A stretch of 64,000 nt of DNA, from NCBI RefSeq assembly GCF_003945595.2, contig NW_024104414.1, positions 62,001-126,000 of the forward strand, in the 5' to 3' direction. A program made the translations under genes and the position numbers. Each line of letters starts with the position of its first letter. Position 1 is the first letter of the stretch. Shown here one piece after another: positions 22,630 through 48,960 of this stretch. A model generated the notes under the pieces. It worked only from the letters and a program-made list of their open reading frames with translations. It had not been told where the DNA came from and ran no database searches. The DNA is from Pipra filicauda (lineage: Eukaryota > Chordata > Aves > Passeriformes > Pipridae).

Positions 22630-25330
22630 AGTGATGCCAGACTGTGCTCCAGCTCAGAGCTGGGAGTGCCACTCAGAAACAGAGAAAACCTGTTGTGAGC
22701 AGGTTGTCGTGGAGACAAAGCCCCTCAGACTGTCCCAGAACAGGAAAATAAACCCAGGATTCATAACATTTGTGAGCAATGATTTGTAGGAAGATCCAGA
22801 CTGTCTGTCACTATCCCACTCTCACTCACAGAATTGTTTTATGCCCAGAAACTCTAAACTGTGATTAACCCTCAACACTAACACACCATGAATCTGTTCA
22901 CAGAGGGTCAATCCCCTCCAATTAATGTTTTTTAATTCAAACACACCGCCTCCCTCACCCCTTGGCAGTGGGGTCAGCCAGGGATGTTCGAGCCAAGCCT
23001 GAGCCAGTGGAGGTGCTGAATGTTCCCTCCCACACCTCTGGGTCTGTCACATCCCTCAGGTCACCTCTTCTGGACACAACTATTGCAGAGGAACTTCCCT
23101 GGGATGTTCCCAAGGCAACATCCCACCCACAGGTGGCTTTTCCTGGGAATCTGGCATCCTCACAACCCTGCTCTCCTCTCTGGGCTGGGTTCATTGTGCA
23201 GTTTGATGTGGTGGTTCAGCCAAAAACCCAATGGGATGGGACCACCAGGAGTTGGGCCTGAGAGGCATCTCCACCAGTGTTTGTTGATGAGCAATGGCCA
23301 CAATGGTGTGTGGGTCAGAGTGGGACCCAAAATTAATGCTTTGGTCAGGCTTGACAGACCAAATAACATGAAGTTTAACCATGATGAGAAGAAAATATTT
23401 TGCCTCATTTTTTTTTCACTGGGAAATAGTGCTATGGGGTTTTTTGGTCTGTTTTCCTTCAGAAAATGCTGATTTTACAAGGACTGGGTTTTATCTATGA
23501 AGGAATAAGATTCTGATGTAAAGACCCTTATTAGCTCTGGAAGCTGGAGTAAAAATGCTACATTTAAAATGGGTTGTTCTGAAAAGAGATAAGGATAAAA
23601 AGCATTTTTAAGGAAATAGAGTGATTTTTGTGGCAGGATAATGAACAGGGATGAGCCCATCACATCCAGCTGTAAAAGCTGATTTCCTACAGTTCAGATT
23701 TTCAGAGATGGGGTAATTCCACCCCTGTGCAGTTTGTTGTGCACTGGGAGCATGAAAAGAAATGTTTTGCTCAAATTATGTTTTCCACAGCAATGTGTGT
23801 CTTCATTGAGCACAAGTTTTCCACAGCAAATCTCAATGTCCAATTAAAACTGAATTTTCATAATAGCAATTTGGAAACCACCCTCAGTTGTTCTCCCTCT
23901 CCCCAGTGGTTCTCAGTTCGGACAATCGAAAACATTGCAGACAAAAAAAAAATCCCAAAATACTTTTTTACTTTTCAGACATGGAGTTTTAAGGAATCTT
24001 CCAAAGGTTGAAGAGGAAACTCCTCCAAAAAGTTTTTGCTGTTTTCTGTTGTCAAAACTATGGCGAGGAACAGAAGCTCTACACGGTCATGGGACCACCA
24101 GTTTTTCCTCCATCTCCAGCTCCCCTGGGGGCTCTTGGGTGGCTCCCAGAGTTGTGGTCCAGCTCTGTTTCTCTCCCCACCTCAAGGTAGGGCTGAGCAC
24201 ACTTGAGCTGTTCCTACAACAGCAAGAGACCTTCAAAGTCTGGGTCTCACCGTTCCTGGTGATGAACCTCATCTTCAAAACCTCCCCTCAGCCCTGTGCC
24301 CAGAGGAGCAGCCACAGCCTGTTCCTCCTCTGCTGGCAACACCAGGGGCTTTTCTCCCTCTTGGCTTCTTTCCAGTCCCCCCAGGAAACAAATCCCTACT
24401 CTGCCACCACCTTTGTTCCAGCTCAGCTGGGCTTTACCTGGACATTTCACTGATTTCAAGGAGTTACTCATGTACTGGAGGTGGAGAAGGAGCAAGAAGT
24501 GCCACAACAGCATTTTTGGGGCACAGCTGCCCTCAGTGGTCACCCAGCCCAGCTACCAAGAAGAATAGAGCCTGTCTGCAGCTCCTCAAACCCTCTGCCA
24601 ATTGCTACAGAGATTTCACAATGAAACACTGCTCATTTTGTCCTAAATGGAGTAAAAACCATCATGTAAGGGTCAGGAAACCCAGACAGACAAGGAAAGC
24701 TAGCCAGAGCTGGAGAAGGATGGAGGGTGATTTGGGTTTGGATTTGGGCTGTGAGGATGATACAACACTTAGCTGGGTTCTCACTGCGCCGGTCTTGGAG
24801 ATTTTTGGAATTGGGGTGGATTTTGCTACTATCTCTGCGGTCATGTGCATTCCATCCAGGATTTTGGCAGGACTCATCCCTGGGAAACCGTTGGCCTGAG
24901 GGCCTGGAAAGCTCCTCAGTCCGTTCTGTCACGCCTGGGCCATTGTTTGAGAGTTGGCAGCAGCTCCTGGTATTAAAACACTGTGACCTCTGTGGTGTCA
25001 CTGCTGTCACCCTGGGACTGGGCTGTGCCAGCACTTCACCCTTTGGATGCTGAGCTAGAGGACGATGCTCTTCCACCCACTGGGGATGAAATGGGGCAGT
25101 ACAAGAGGTCTGGGGCTCTCTGAGTGCAGCAGCAGCAGCTTTTGGAGTGAGGCAGAGCAGAGGGAGGACATTTCACTGGGTTATTCAGACCCACAGGACA
25201 CCCCCAGAGTCCCCTTTGCCACTTTCCAGCAGGGAGGATTGTGTGGATTGGTGAGACAAGAAGGATGCAAACTACAGGGAGAGGCACTGAGGCTGCTTCA
25301 CGTGGGGGCCTTGTGTCACACCCAAGGGTG
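22630..25330. other. No gene seen
   Basis: No CR1 and no convincing coding exon. Several frames of 90-170 codons lack family similarity and have no splice context I can support. Confidence 0.5.
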
Positions 25331-25335
25331 ATCAG

Positions 25336-25818
25336 AAGGGTTGTGCCCTTCACCCCGAGAAAGACACTGAGGGGCTGGAGCGTGTGCAGGGAAGGGAACG
25401 GAGCTGGGAAGGGGCTGGAGCAGCAGGAGCAACTGAGGGAGCTGGGGGGGCTCATCCTGGGGGGGCTCAGGGGGGACCTTCTGGCTCTGCAACTCTCTGA
25501 CAGGAGGGGGGAGCTGGGGAGGGGTTGGGCTCTGCTGCCAGGGAACAAGGGACAGGAGGAGAGGGAATGGCCTCAAGTTGTGCCATGGAAAGTTTAGACT
25601 GGATACTAGGGAATATTTCTCCTGGAAAGGGTTGTTAAGCACTAGCACAGACTGCCCAGGGCAGTGGTGGAGTCACCATCCCTGGGAGTGTTCAGAAAAC
25701 TTCTGGATGTGGCACTTGTGCTTTAGTGGTGAACATGGTGGTGGTGCTGGCTGATGGTTGGACTTGGTGACCTTAGAGGGCTTTTCCAACCGTAATGATC
25801 CCATGATTCCATGATTCC
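25336..25818 (+). repeat. CR1 LINE 3' fragment, long
   Basis: Covers the end of ORF2 (gctggagcagcaggagcaac) through the 3' UTR, ending gatcccatgattccatgatt. Confidence 0.92.
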
Positions 25819-26540
25819 TCTTCTTATTCTCTAAGGAAACTCTTCTTCCATCCTCCCTGTCCTCACCTTCTTGGCTCTCACACATAGACACCACACTTGG
25901 TGCTCAGCAGAATTACCCTCCCAAGTCTTTATTCCAGTGATGGGCTGAAGCTGAGCTGAGGATCTGCTCCTTCCAGGCCCAGATTTCCACTGTGAGAGTC
26001 CCATCCTCAAAACCTCACCTGGGGCTAGGTGTTTAAAGGAACACATCCTTTAGAATCCTCTTGATGTGAGAATAGAGACCTGAAATTTCATTTATTGTTC
26101 TGCAATTCTCCCCTTGAAGCCAGAGCAGGAAATTATAGCACCTCATTTAAAAAAATTAGCATTTGTGTGCCATTTCCGAGGTTTTCCATGTGTTTGCCCC
26201 TGCTGACATGGGGCAGGAATTTCACTGAATGCTTCAAGGTCAGTGAGAGTGAGAACCATCAGAAGGGTTTCATGGAGAATGATCAAAGATCCAAGACATG
26301 AGAGTTTGAAGATAAACATCCAAACATCCAAAATCAGTATTTGTGACACTTCTTAGTAGGAAAAAATTAAAGCAGATATTCATTGCAGTAGCTGTGCCTG
26401 TGTGGGAAAACAGCCCTTCAAATCTGCACAAATGAGGCTGAAAAAAGATGGGACAGGGAAAGAACTCTGGAGGAAGCTGTTAGTCCAGCTCACACACCAG
26501 GACTAAGAAAATTCTGGATTAAATCAGTTTTTGACCTCCT

Positions 26541-26959
26541 TTTCTGCCTGATAGCAAAGGCTTCAAAAGCAGGGAGAACTGGGGGGGTTCCCCTGGAGGA
26601 GAGAAGGCTCCAGAGAGACCTGAGAGCCCCTTCCAGGGCCTAAAGGGGCTCCAGGAGAGCTGGAGAGGGACTGGGGACAAGGGATGGAGGGACAGGACAA
26701 GGGGAATGGCTTCCCACTGCCAGAGGGCAGGGATAGATGGGAGATTGGGAAAGAATTGTTGGCTGTGAGGGTGGGGAGGCCCTGGCACAGGTTGCCCAGA
26801 GAAACTGTGGCTGCCCCATCCCTGGGAATGTCCAAGGTCAGGTTGGACGGGGCTTGGAGCACCCTGGGCTAGTGGGAGGTGTCCCCACCCATGGCAGAGC
26901 TGGAAGGAGATGGGTTTTAAGGTCCTTTCCAACCCAAACCATTTCATGATTCTGTGACA
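26541..26959 (+). repeat. CR1 LINE 3' fragment
   Basis: Ends ccatttcatgattctgtga, and includes agcaccctgggctagtggga. Confidence 0.9.
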
Positions 26960-27054
26960 ACAATTGGTGTAGGACCTGGGCAAACCGAAGCACAACCTTT
27001 GGCACTGTGAGCAGGAACACACAGACCTGCACACACATGGCTGGGGGGCTTTGG

Positions 27055-27158
27055 GGGTGTTCAGGAGTGTTTAGGTCCATTCAGGTGTGTTCAGGTGTGT
27101 TTAGTTGTGTTCAGGTGTGTTTAGGTATGTTCAGGTTATGTTCAGGTGTATTTAGTGT
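27055..27158 (+). repeat. 10-bp minisatellite, about 10 copies
   Basis: Alternating gtgttcaggt and gtgtttaggt units. Confidence 0.85.
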
Positions 27159-27509
27159 CACACACACAAAACATTTTCTACACACAGCAGGGCACAAACC
27201 CCCCTGACAATCCTTGCACCTGCCCAAAGTGCCCCACAGATGTAACTTTGCAGTTTGAAGGCTAAAAACCAAAATGCCCAAAGGGAAAACGAAGCTTCGC
27301 TTCGTTCTGACCATAAGTCACATTGTCCTTTGGAATCTGTTCAAAAGGAACATTTCCATCTTCCTTCCACTGACTTGCTGGGAAGAATGACCTCCCCAGA
27401 TTCCCATTGTTTAATTCCCTCTCCATTTGAACTGCACCTATGAGACCAGTTTTCCCTGACATTGTTCTGGAGGAGTCTGTGACTGTGCTAAAGCATCTTG
27501 ATCCCAGTG

Positions 27510-28717
27510 TGTCATGGTTTGAGATAGCCCCAACATCCAATTCCCTAGCTCCATTCCCCCTCCCACATCTCAACCTAATGTGAGATGGGTTTTTCCAGAC
27601 AAAACACACCAGACTCAAAGCGGGGAAAGGGAATATATTACAATGACTGTACAAATAAATACCATATCACATTATACACATGATCACAAACTATCTCTAC
27701 CATGACATATGTATTTACAATGGATCAGATCTCTTCTCCCCTCCAAATAAAAGTCCAGGAGGGAAAGAAGGACAGATCCCTTCCAGTCTCTGAACAGCAG
27801 CATCTTCTAAGGCAGCAGGTTTCTTCTTCTCATGCATGCAGCAGCTGATAGCTGGCTTTCTGCCAGCTCTCACGAGGGAGGTATACAAGCCTCTCTCTCG
27901 GCCCATCGCCTCACAACCGAGGGGTCTTCCGTGGCCTTCGTAACCCCAGACAAGGTCGTTTCACCACGTCATATCACGAAGACACAGGGGGGTCTTCGTG
28001 ACGGTCTGGTATCTCTTGCAGGGCCTCTGTGCCCTGTCTCTCAGGCTGCCACCGTGGCAGCAGTGTGAGGGGGGAGAAGCCAAGGTCAACTCCCCCTGCA
28101 TTCCTCTCGGAGCTCTCTAGCTCCTTTCTACAGTGCATGTCGCACTTCAAGGCTCTTTCAAGTAAGAGTCCATCATCTTCCTCCTTCCAGGAGGTCTCAA
28201 AGGAGTTTTGGGGATCTGGTATCAGTCTTACCCCCAAGAACTCTGTAGCTCTCAGCTGCTGGCTCTCCTTTCCTCGACTCTCCTTCCAGGAGTCTCCTCT
28301 GCAGTGCTGCATGTTGCTTCTGCTGCTTCTTCAGGTTCTTATCTCTGGCTCTCTGCCACTGTTTCTCTGGTCAGCGTCGGCTGCTGCTCTGCGCCCATGG
28401 AGAAAACATCTCCCGGCATAACTACAGGCACCTAGCCCAGCTTTATGCTGTTCCAGGTCCCTGCAGCCCCCAGCCAGGGGCTGGGAGGGGGCCAGAGGCC
28501 CCAAGGGGCTCAGAGCCCCTTCCTCGTGGCTCTACAACATGGCCACCTCTCCTACAACAACCAAACTACAACTCTTCTTTTCCGGTCTGGTTGTGATATG
28601 TTAACATTTCTGCAGGAGCGCTCATTGGGCAGAACTTCAAAACTTCCAGGGGTTTCCACCCCTTGGGGTCTACCACTTCTCTTAGCCTCTGGGGAAAACA
28701 AGGTTCAAACCACTACA
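27510..28717. mobile_element. Solo LTR of an endogenous retrovirus, 1,208 bp
   Basis: Ends are TGTCATGG and CCACTACA. Each end carries an imperfect inverted repeat (TGTCATGGTTTGA against the complement of TCAAACCACTACA). The 5-bp sequence CAGTG lies immediately outside both ends (27505-27509 and 28718-28722), as expected for a target-site duplication. No internal gag, pol or env sequence remains, so this is a recombined solo LTR. AATAAA motifs occur on the plus strand at about 27655 and 27745. The transcriptional orientation is not clear. Confidence 0.88.
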
Positions 28718-28722
28718 CAGTG

Positions 28723-30105
28723 CCAGAGGGATCAACCAGAAACTATGGAACTGGGAGAACTCTGGAAGGAGTGTCCTTCTCCAGAAGTGTGAACTTCTAG
28801 TTCCTTTTTATCCATCTGGCTTTGTCCATCCTCTTCTGAACTCTGATCCCTGAGTGCAGGAGGGCAAAACAGGTTGGGAGTGGGAAATAAATGAGGCTCC
28901 TTGCAAGCCTTTGCTTGCTCTACTTTCAGCATCCAGAGAAGCAAGGTCAAAAATCCCTAAATTATAATGAAAAGAGCAGGAGTTCTTCTTAGGAAAAGTA
29001 CTTGATTGAGAAAACCTAATTAAGCAAACCCAGAGGAGAGATTTTTCTTCATGTCTAAAGATAAAATAACAGACACGAACCAGATGATTTGACATGAAAT
29101 CAGGATTAAACATTACAAAGTGGAATTTAATGTCCCCTCTAAAACATAGTTCCTGTAGTTTATTACCTTGGAATATAATCTGAAATATTCACTGTGCCAT
29201 TGTTTGTTAAATTCCTTCTCTGACAGCAATTTTTTATATTACATCTCAAAAATATTTCCTTACCTTTCACTTTCTGTATCTGAGCCTCTATAATTATTTC
29301 TGCTCTTACTTAACAACTCCTCCGACCCTTCTCCACCTTTGCAGCTCCTCCCAGTGTTGGTTTATTTGTGATTTTTCTGAATATGCCAAACCAACTCGGG
29401 AGGTGTTAAAACAGGCTGCTCTAAATATCTAAATATCTTGATTTAGACTGCAGACTTCAGTACAGTTTATTTTCTCTTTTCTGATTCTTTGCAGCTTTAC
29501 AGTTGGGGAAACAGACTCTGAAACAGGTGATTTACTGTGTGATTCAATATCTGTCTTCCTGTGTCTGTTTTTAACCCATTTTTGGTCCATCAGACACTTT
29601 TTCCACCCTTTTTTCTCCTCGTATTGTTAAAACACAAACACACAGAACAAACCACTTTCCCCTTTTCCACTGATTGTAGGAGATGTTTTATCTTTTATTA
29701 ATCACTGCAACCTTTTTTTTTTCCACATCAGTACTTTCACTTTGCTTTCTTAAAGTGTTTGAATATTTAATGGTTAAGTTTTCCATTACAGTAGCTGGAG
29801 CAAGACAGTACTTTTTGTGATTCCCTTTTTCATTGCCACAAAGATCTTGAGTTCCTTCCTGAAGGAATGGCTTGCATAGCTTCTTAATAGCAAATAAAAC
29901 TATTATTTCCCATAAGAAAATAAAAAGTAGAACATACTGTGTTAAAACTGCAGATTTAATGAGTATTTATTTTACATGAGTAGGACATTGCTGTGCAACA
30001 ATGAGGCAAATTCCCAAAGGATTAGGTGAACTGTGTATTTCTGGAAGCACAGCTCTGGGGAGCAAAAATGCAGAGGGATAAATAAGAGGCAGAGATGGAC
30101 ATTCA
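28723..30105. other. AT-rich, no gene seen
   Basis: Unique AT-rich sequence with many short T runs; nothing recognised. Confidence 0.55.
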
Positions 30106-30107
30106 CA

Positions 30108-30400
30108 CAGAATCATGGAATTATTAAGGTTGGAAAAGACCTCTAGGATTATCAATGCAGCACCTCCACCATGTTCACTATTAAACTGTGTCCCCAGGTG
30201 CCACATCCACGTGTTTTTTGGACACTTCCAGGGATGGTGACTCCACCGCTGCCCTGGGCAGCCTGTGCCAGTTCTTGAAAACCTTTCCTATGAAGAAATT
30301 TCCCTCATATCCAACCCAAACCTCCCCTGGCCCAACTTGAGGCTGTTTCCTCTTGTCCTGTCACTCATTACCTGGGAGAAGAGACCAAAGCCCACCTCAC
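30108..30400 (-). repeat. CR1 LINE 3' fragment
   Basis: Divergent subfamily: aatcatggaattattaaggt, then ccgctgccctgggcagcctg. Confidence 0.87.
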
Positions 30401-31107
30401 ATATTTCTTCACACTTAGACAGGATTCTCTGTTTCAGGTCCAGGGCTCTTGATTGTTTGTCATTTCAGCCTAATTCCCTGGATTCTGTCCAGGATGACAC
30501 AGTACAGGGATGCTGCAGGTCTGGGGAAGGAGCTGCTTCACCACATCCCTGTTTCCATCCTGCCAAAGGATGTGGCAACTGCTACCCCTCTGCCATGGCC
30601 CTTCTCTATACCCACATGCTGCTCATTTACCCTGGGAGTCAATCACTTGGGTTGGATGGAAATTTTCCAACAGAAGACTTTTCCACCTGAAAACGCTGAT
30701 TAGACAGAATTGAAGTGTTCCATGGAAAGCGTTTGAGTCTGTCAAAGCTTTCAGTGGAAACAAAGCCAGGCTTCCTTGAACCCTGCCAGCCCACCCATCT
30801 GCCTGAATATTCCTGGACTTCCTGGCTCTGTGGGTACAAGAATTCCCAGCTGGTGGATGAGCCCAATGCCCCAGCCAGGCCACCAAAGAAAAGCAGTTCC
30901 TTTACAGTAATTAAAACAGTAATGAATTCATGGATTAATTTCATAATAACACATATTTATGGAAGGAGTTGGTTATTTGACCTGTCAACACCCAGTGATT
31001 TCTCTGCTCCACATGAGGATGTGTCAGCCTGTCCCAGAGTTACAGTGGAAGCCCAGGATGGAGGTCACAGGTAGGGAGGGCCTATGAGTGGACAAGATCG
31101 GGAGGAT

Positions 31108-31375
31108 CACAGGATCCCAGAATCATTTAGGTTGGAAAAAACCTCCAAGACCATCAAGTCCAACCTGTGCCTGATCCCCACCTTGTCCCCCAGTCCAGAG
31201 CACTGAGTGCCAGTTCCAGTTGTTCCTTGAACACCTCCAGGAATGGGGTCTCCAAACCTCCCTGGGCAGCTCCTTTCAAGGTCTAATCTGCCTTTCTATG
31301 AAGAAATTTTTCCTAATGTCCAACCTAAACCTCTCCAAGTGCAGCTTAACACTATATCCTCTCATCCTGGATAAG
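31108..31375 (-). repeat. CR1 LINE 3' fragment
   Basis: Begins cacaggatcccagaatcatt; contains ctccctgggcagctcctttc. Confidence 0.88.
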
Positions 31376-31710
31376 GGGGGAATCTCAGATCAAGAGCCAA
31401 ATTCCTGGGTACTCACGAACCCTCCAGGCTACATTTCTGTGGACCCCAAACCTGCCCACAATGCCTTGGAGAGGCAGTGGGGACACCACCCCCCTTGCCC
31501 AGAGCTGCCCGTGCAAATGGAGCTGAGCAGCACCTCACACTGACCAAACCTCGTCACTGAGGGCCACAGAAACCAGCTCAGAGAATCAGCTGAGGAAACC
31601 ACCCATCACTGCCTGTGCTGGCAGCCAGAGACAAAACCAGCCTCTCCTGGTGACCCGGTGTGTGTCTGCTGCTCTCTTCAGCTCCCGGCTCTGTGCAGGG
31701 CCGGGCTCGG

Positions 31711-31806
31711 TGCCCTGGCTCCAGTGGGGCAGGCAGGAGTGTCCCAGTGCTGCCCTCCTGCCCTGGCTCCAGTGGGGCAGGCAGGAGTGTCCCAGTGCTG
31801 CCCTCC
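31711..31806 (+). repeat. 48-bp tandem duplication
   Basis: Two nearly identical copies starting tgccctggctccagtggggc at 31711 and 31759. Confidence 0.93.
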
Positions 31807-31887
31807 CCCCACAGGGCTGCTCCTGCCCCCAGGTGGGATCACTGCGAGCTGGAAGAGGTGAGTGAGGAGGAATTTCATACCACTCTC

Positions 31888-31946
31888 CGACAGTATCACG
31901 GAATATCTCAAGTTGGAAGGGACCCATAAGGATCATCAAGTCCAGA
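31888..31946 (-). repeat. Short CR1 3' terminal piece
   Basis: Contains cacggaatatctcaagttgg followed by gatcatcaagtcc. Confidence 0.8.
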
Positions 31947-32371
31947 ACCAACACCTCTCTTATTTTCCAAGGTTTCCATTGCTGACCAAAGGAAAAAACA
32001 CCCGTGAAGAATATTTACAGTTTCTCCTGCCAGCACAGAGATTTCTGACAGGCAAAACCAAGGTAACATTTGAAAACTAGAGACAAAAGGAGAAAAGGCC
32101 TTTTGGCTCAGTCCAAGTGTCACCTGCTCCCTTGGATTTCCTGGTGGCAAACAAAGTGATTTCCTCCTGCTGTGAAACGGGAATTTCTTTTCCTCAGAAC
32201 TTGGATATTTGTTGATAACTAAACCAGCCCCATTACATGCACTCCTCATGTCAGTGAAGAGCATCTAATTTGGCATCTTGGTCTGTATCTTCCAGTGCCT
32301 TGAACATCCTTTTTTCTTCTTGTGTAGGGGGTTGATGGTAGAAGCTTCTGCAATAAGATTTGGCTAATTAG

Positions 32372-32975
32372 AATCCCAGAATGATTTGGGTTGGAAGGGA
32401 ACTTAATGATCATCCAGTCCCACCCCCTGCCATGGGCAGGGACACCTTCCACTAGCCCAGGTTGCTCCAAGCCTGTCCAACCTGACCTTGGACACTTCCA
32501 GGGATGGGGCAGCCACAGCTTCTCTGGGAAACCTGTGCCAGGGCCTCCCCACCCTCCCAGGGAAGAGTTTCTTCCCGATAGCCAATCTATATTCCCCCTG
32601 TTTCAGTTTAAACCCATTTCCCCTTGTCCTATCACTAAAATTCCTGATGAATAGTCCCTCTCTGGGTTCTTGTAGCCCCTTCTGATACTTGAAGGGGTTT
32701 TGAGGTCTCCACACAACCTTCTCTTCTGCAGGATGAACAGCCTCAACTCTCTCAGCCTGTCTCCATAGGGGAGGTGCTCCAGTCTTCTGTTCAACTTTGT
32801 TGACCTCCTCTGGACTTGCTCCAACAGTTCCATGTCCTTCTTATGTTGTTGGCACCAGACCTGTACACAATATTCCAGGTGGGGTCTCAGGAGAGCAGAG
32901 GGGGCCACTGTTGAGTATTTGGATGCCTGTGATGGCTCTGAGTGTATTTTGGCTTCTCTGAACCATGAAGGCCTT
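32372..32975 (-). repeat. CR1 LINE 3' fragment, about 0.6 kb
   Basis: One of the longest copies. It reaches into the ORF2 C-terminal part, where a remnant similar to [16 protein letters not shown] can be read on the minus strand. Confidence 0.93.
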
Positions 32976-32979
32976 TGAA

Positions 32980-35336
32980 CATAAAAAGGAGACATCACCT
33001 AGAGAAGAAAGTATGAAAATAAAGGCAGATGGGAGCTTTTCTTCCAGGCCCCTGTGCAACAAATCCTTCTCTTCCCTTGCCTCTCCTTCTGATGTGTTTA
33101 GAAACAAGCTCCCTGTCATGGAGGGAGGGAAGGGGACAGTGTAGGGTCAGTGATTGACCTGAGTTTCATGGAGATATCTGTGATTTTGAGGTGTATTTCT
33201 GACAGCATTCTGTGCTTTAATGGTTGCCAGATATTTAAGTGCTAGGCAGGCTTGTGGGAGAAGACAACCCTGAGGAACATGAACATCAGGAGCAGCACTT
33301 CTTGGGGGTAGAGGGGAAAACAGCCATCACTGGCTTTGAAAATACACTTCTACACTGGTTCAGCAAATTATTTAGGGGTCTGGTACAATGTTCAGTGAGC
33401 CCAGAGCTGTGTGAGTCACATCTGGGCTGCTGAACAAAACAGAAGTTCCTGATACCTGGGAGAGATAGAAGGGTGGGTTTGTCCTTGTGTGACTTGCAAC
33501 TGATAATGAGGCGTGTCCTGGTGATAAGATGGGTGTCCTGGTGATAAGATAGGTTGGAATGAGATAGATCAGCATGGGGGTATGATGGAGTGTTCCATGG
33601 TGTTGATCAGACGTGGTTGGTCACCAACACTTTGTCACGTCTCACGTTATCGCTGCGGGTGCTCAGTGAGAAGATGAAGTTCATCCTTTCCCTTGCAAGA
33701 TGTAGAGTGAGAGAGCCAGGAGAGTTTGAAAGGTTCAGGTAAAACAGAGGGAGATGGATGAGTGGAGAGAAGGAGGTAAGGAGAAATCAGCAAGAGAAGA
33801 GAGGATTTGGGGAAGTTTTGGGGAGAGCAGCATGAGCCACAGAGCACCGAGCTCTGAGCCTGTGCCAGCTGCAGCTCCTGCCTTTATCTCAGCAGGGCCA
33901 CAGCACTTGCTCTGACACCCAGAGACTCTGGGATCAGCCAGGAGGTCCAGGAGAGTGTTTTATTATTTGGACACACCAGAAGGGAGCAAGGAGAGAGGAC
34001 CTGGAGATGTGTCTTACTGAGGGGGCCGAGCCCCTGCTGTGATGGCACACTGGGGATGCCCAGGGCACTCCCCTCAGCCCCTGCACATCCCCAAAGCAGG
34101 AATCACAAAGACTCTTGAGCCACAGAGCCCTGTGACTTCAGGACCTGGTTGTCTCCCTCCTTTTTTTTCCCCTCCAGCAACTCCTGACATTTTGTGATAT
34201 TCTTGGAACAGCCAGAGCAACATCCACAGCCCAGACTGGAGGATAAACCCCTGCCCTTAGTCTTCTGGCATAACCTCAAGGGATTTATGTCCTGTCTGTC
34301 AGGGTGTGGATACACACACTCTCTTCAAATTGTCTCCAGCTAAACCAGAGGCTCCTCTGGGAATATGACTTTTCTGGTACTTTCCTTCAGCAGTGACCAG
34401 TTTGCTGAAAATTTAATATGAGAGATCATTTCAAACCAGAAGATGGACTTGTTTTGAAAGCAAGATCTAAGCAAAACCCTTTGGCAGTGGTTTTCAAGTA
34501 GAAAACACACTGAACCTTCTCTTTTCCAGCTTTCTCTGGGAGGAAAATATGACATAGAGAAAAATTTTTTTCCTGTCTCTGCCACTGACTGGACAAACAG
34601 CAACAAGGCAGTTTCTCCTCTGATACCTGTTTTCCTCTCTGCTGGCAGGGATAATATGTCCATAATTCAACACACAGGACAAGCTCGTGGGATTGAGAGA
34701 GAAAATGCTTTGGCACATAAATAGTTGGGGCCACTGGAGGCTTCAGTCTAAGCAAGGAGAGGGCAACACTTGGTTTTCATCAAACCTGAGTTCTCTGAAC
34801 AGGCTGTACCAGAGGTTAATTCAAGTCCCACACCTGATGCTCCCCAGGAACTTTGTCTTCAGACCAAATCCACCTCCCATCAGTGCTTTAGATGGGGGCT
34901 GTGCCCTTGGACTGCAGCTGTTTGCTTTGCCTCAGGACAAGGTGCTCTGTGTGAGCTGCTGTGTGGCTTCTCAGGCACCAGGAGATGGTGAGAGATAAGC
35001 TTCTGTAGTCACTGTACCTCGGGGCTCAGATCTTCTGCTTCCTCTGTTTCCCCAACTTTCACAACCCCCCTGGGCTCTGCAGCAGGGCAGGCCACAGTCC
35101 CCCCACCACGGGTCAACCAGGGGAGTTCCACAGGGGACTCAGCTGAGCTGCAACAAAACTGCAAGAAAAGACTCCATCCCTGCAGCAAAACCAGTCCAAG
35201 GGTCACCTGGTTGGTCAAGGAGACCATCAGGGAGTGAAATCCTGGCCTAGTAGAAGGAAATTACAAGCATTCAGTTGTCAGGTTGAAGCAGTTCAATAAT
35301 CTGAGCTGTAGGTGTGTTAAAAAAAATTTAGAATAG
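32980..35336. other. Region downstream of ZAP70, no gene seen
   Basis: Includes a short near-tandem duplication (gtcctggtgataagat, 33515-33550). No CR1 or coding exon is supported. Confidence 0.5.
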
Positions 35337-35342
35337 TTTATT
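35337..35342 (-). terminator. ZAP70: Candidate poly(A) signal of ZAP70
   Basis: AATAAA on the minus strand about 0.87 kb past the stop, followed by a T-rich stretch. It is the first such hexamer I found downstream. A CR1 fragment lies between the stop and this site. Mammalian ZAP70 3' UTRs are shorter, so a non-canonical signal nearer the stop is possible. Confidence 0.3.
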
Positions 35343-35785
35343 TAGAGGATGACCAGGCTTGAAGAACAAGATGCTCATTTCATCAGCACAGAGGGGCCAG
35401 GTGGGATCCAGGAGGTGAGGAATGGGCCCTGGAATTTAGATCTTTAGGAGCCATGACCACCTTGGAGGGTGTGTGAAGTCCTGCTCTGTGTTGAACAGGG
35501 TTGGCAGTGCCCAGGGGGATAAGAAGAGCCTGGCAGGGGCAGGAGGACAAGCCAGTGGGTCCCACTGCTCCTCCCCAGCCCAGCTGCTTCTCACCCTAAG
35601 CCAAGGGGGAAGGGGACTCAGTGGTTCCCTGTCCTGTGTCACACCCCACTCAAAGCTCACCAGAAATGCCACCTTGGTGGTTTCCTGTGAAAGAATTGTA
35701 TGTGAAGGTGTCTGGAAAGATCCAGATCTGCTGGAGCTAACAACAGTTCATCCTTGGTGAAACTGGTGAGCATAAAGCTCTGAGG

Positions 35786-35955
35786 TCACAGAATCACTGA
35801 ATCAGAGAATTGTTAGGGTTGGAGGGGAGCTCTGGAGATCATCCAGCCCAACCCCCTTGCCAAGGCAGGGTCACCTGGAGCAGGTGACACAGGGACGTGT
35901 CCAGGTGGGTTTTGAAGGTCTCCATAGAGGGAAGGTCCTGGGATAGCTTTGGAAT
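35786..35955 (-). repeat. CR1 fragment in the presumed ZAP70 3' UTR or flank
   Basis: Contains cacagaatcactgaatcaga, then catccagcccaaccccc and the cacctggagcaggtgacaca block of another CR1 subfamily. Confidence 0.8.
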
Positions 35956-36214
35956 TGGGCAGGAAGAAGCTCTAATACTGTCTGTACCATCCTGTGCCAG
36001 GTCAGGCTGGAGGTGATCATGGCCTGCTGCTGACAGGAGGCACATGATCCCAGCTGAGTGTCCCCTGTGCTGGGACAGCATCGTCTCCCAGGTGCTTTGG
36101 TCTGGAACTGCTTGAGAAACAAAACCAGCATTTGAGAGATTAAAGCAAAACTTCACAAGGAGCCTTTCCAGGTCCCATGCAGGTGGGGGTGTGTTGAGGA
36201 GCAGAGAAGGAAGT

Positions 36215-48960
<12,746 letters not shown>

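Noticed and set aside
27510..28717. Protein-coding gene in the 1.2-kb block at 27.5-28.7 kb
   Set aside because: Frames are short and the block has LTR ends with a target duplication.
32603..32998. 131-codon frame with an LINE-like sequence as a functional gene
   Set aside because: It is the decayed C-terminal end of CR1 ORF2 in a truncated copy.
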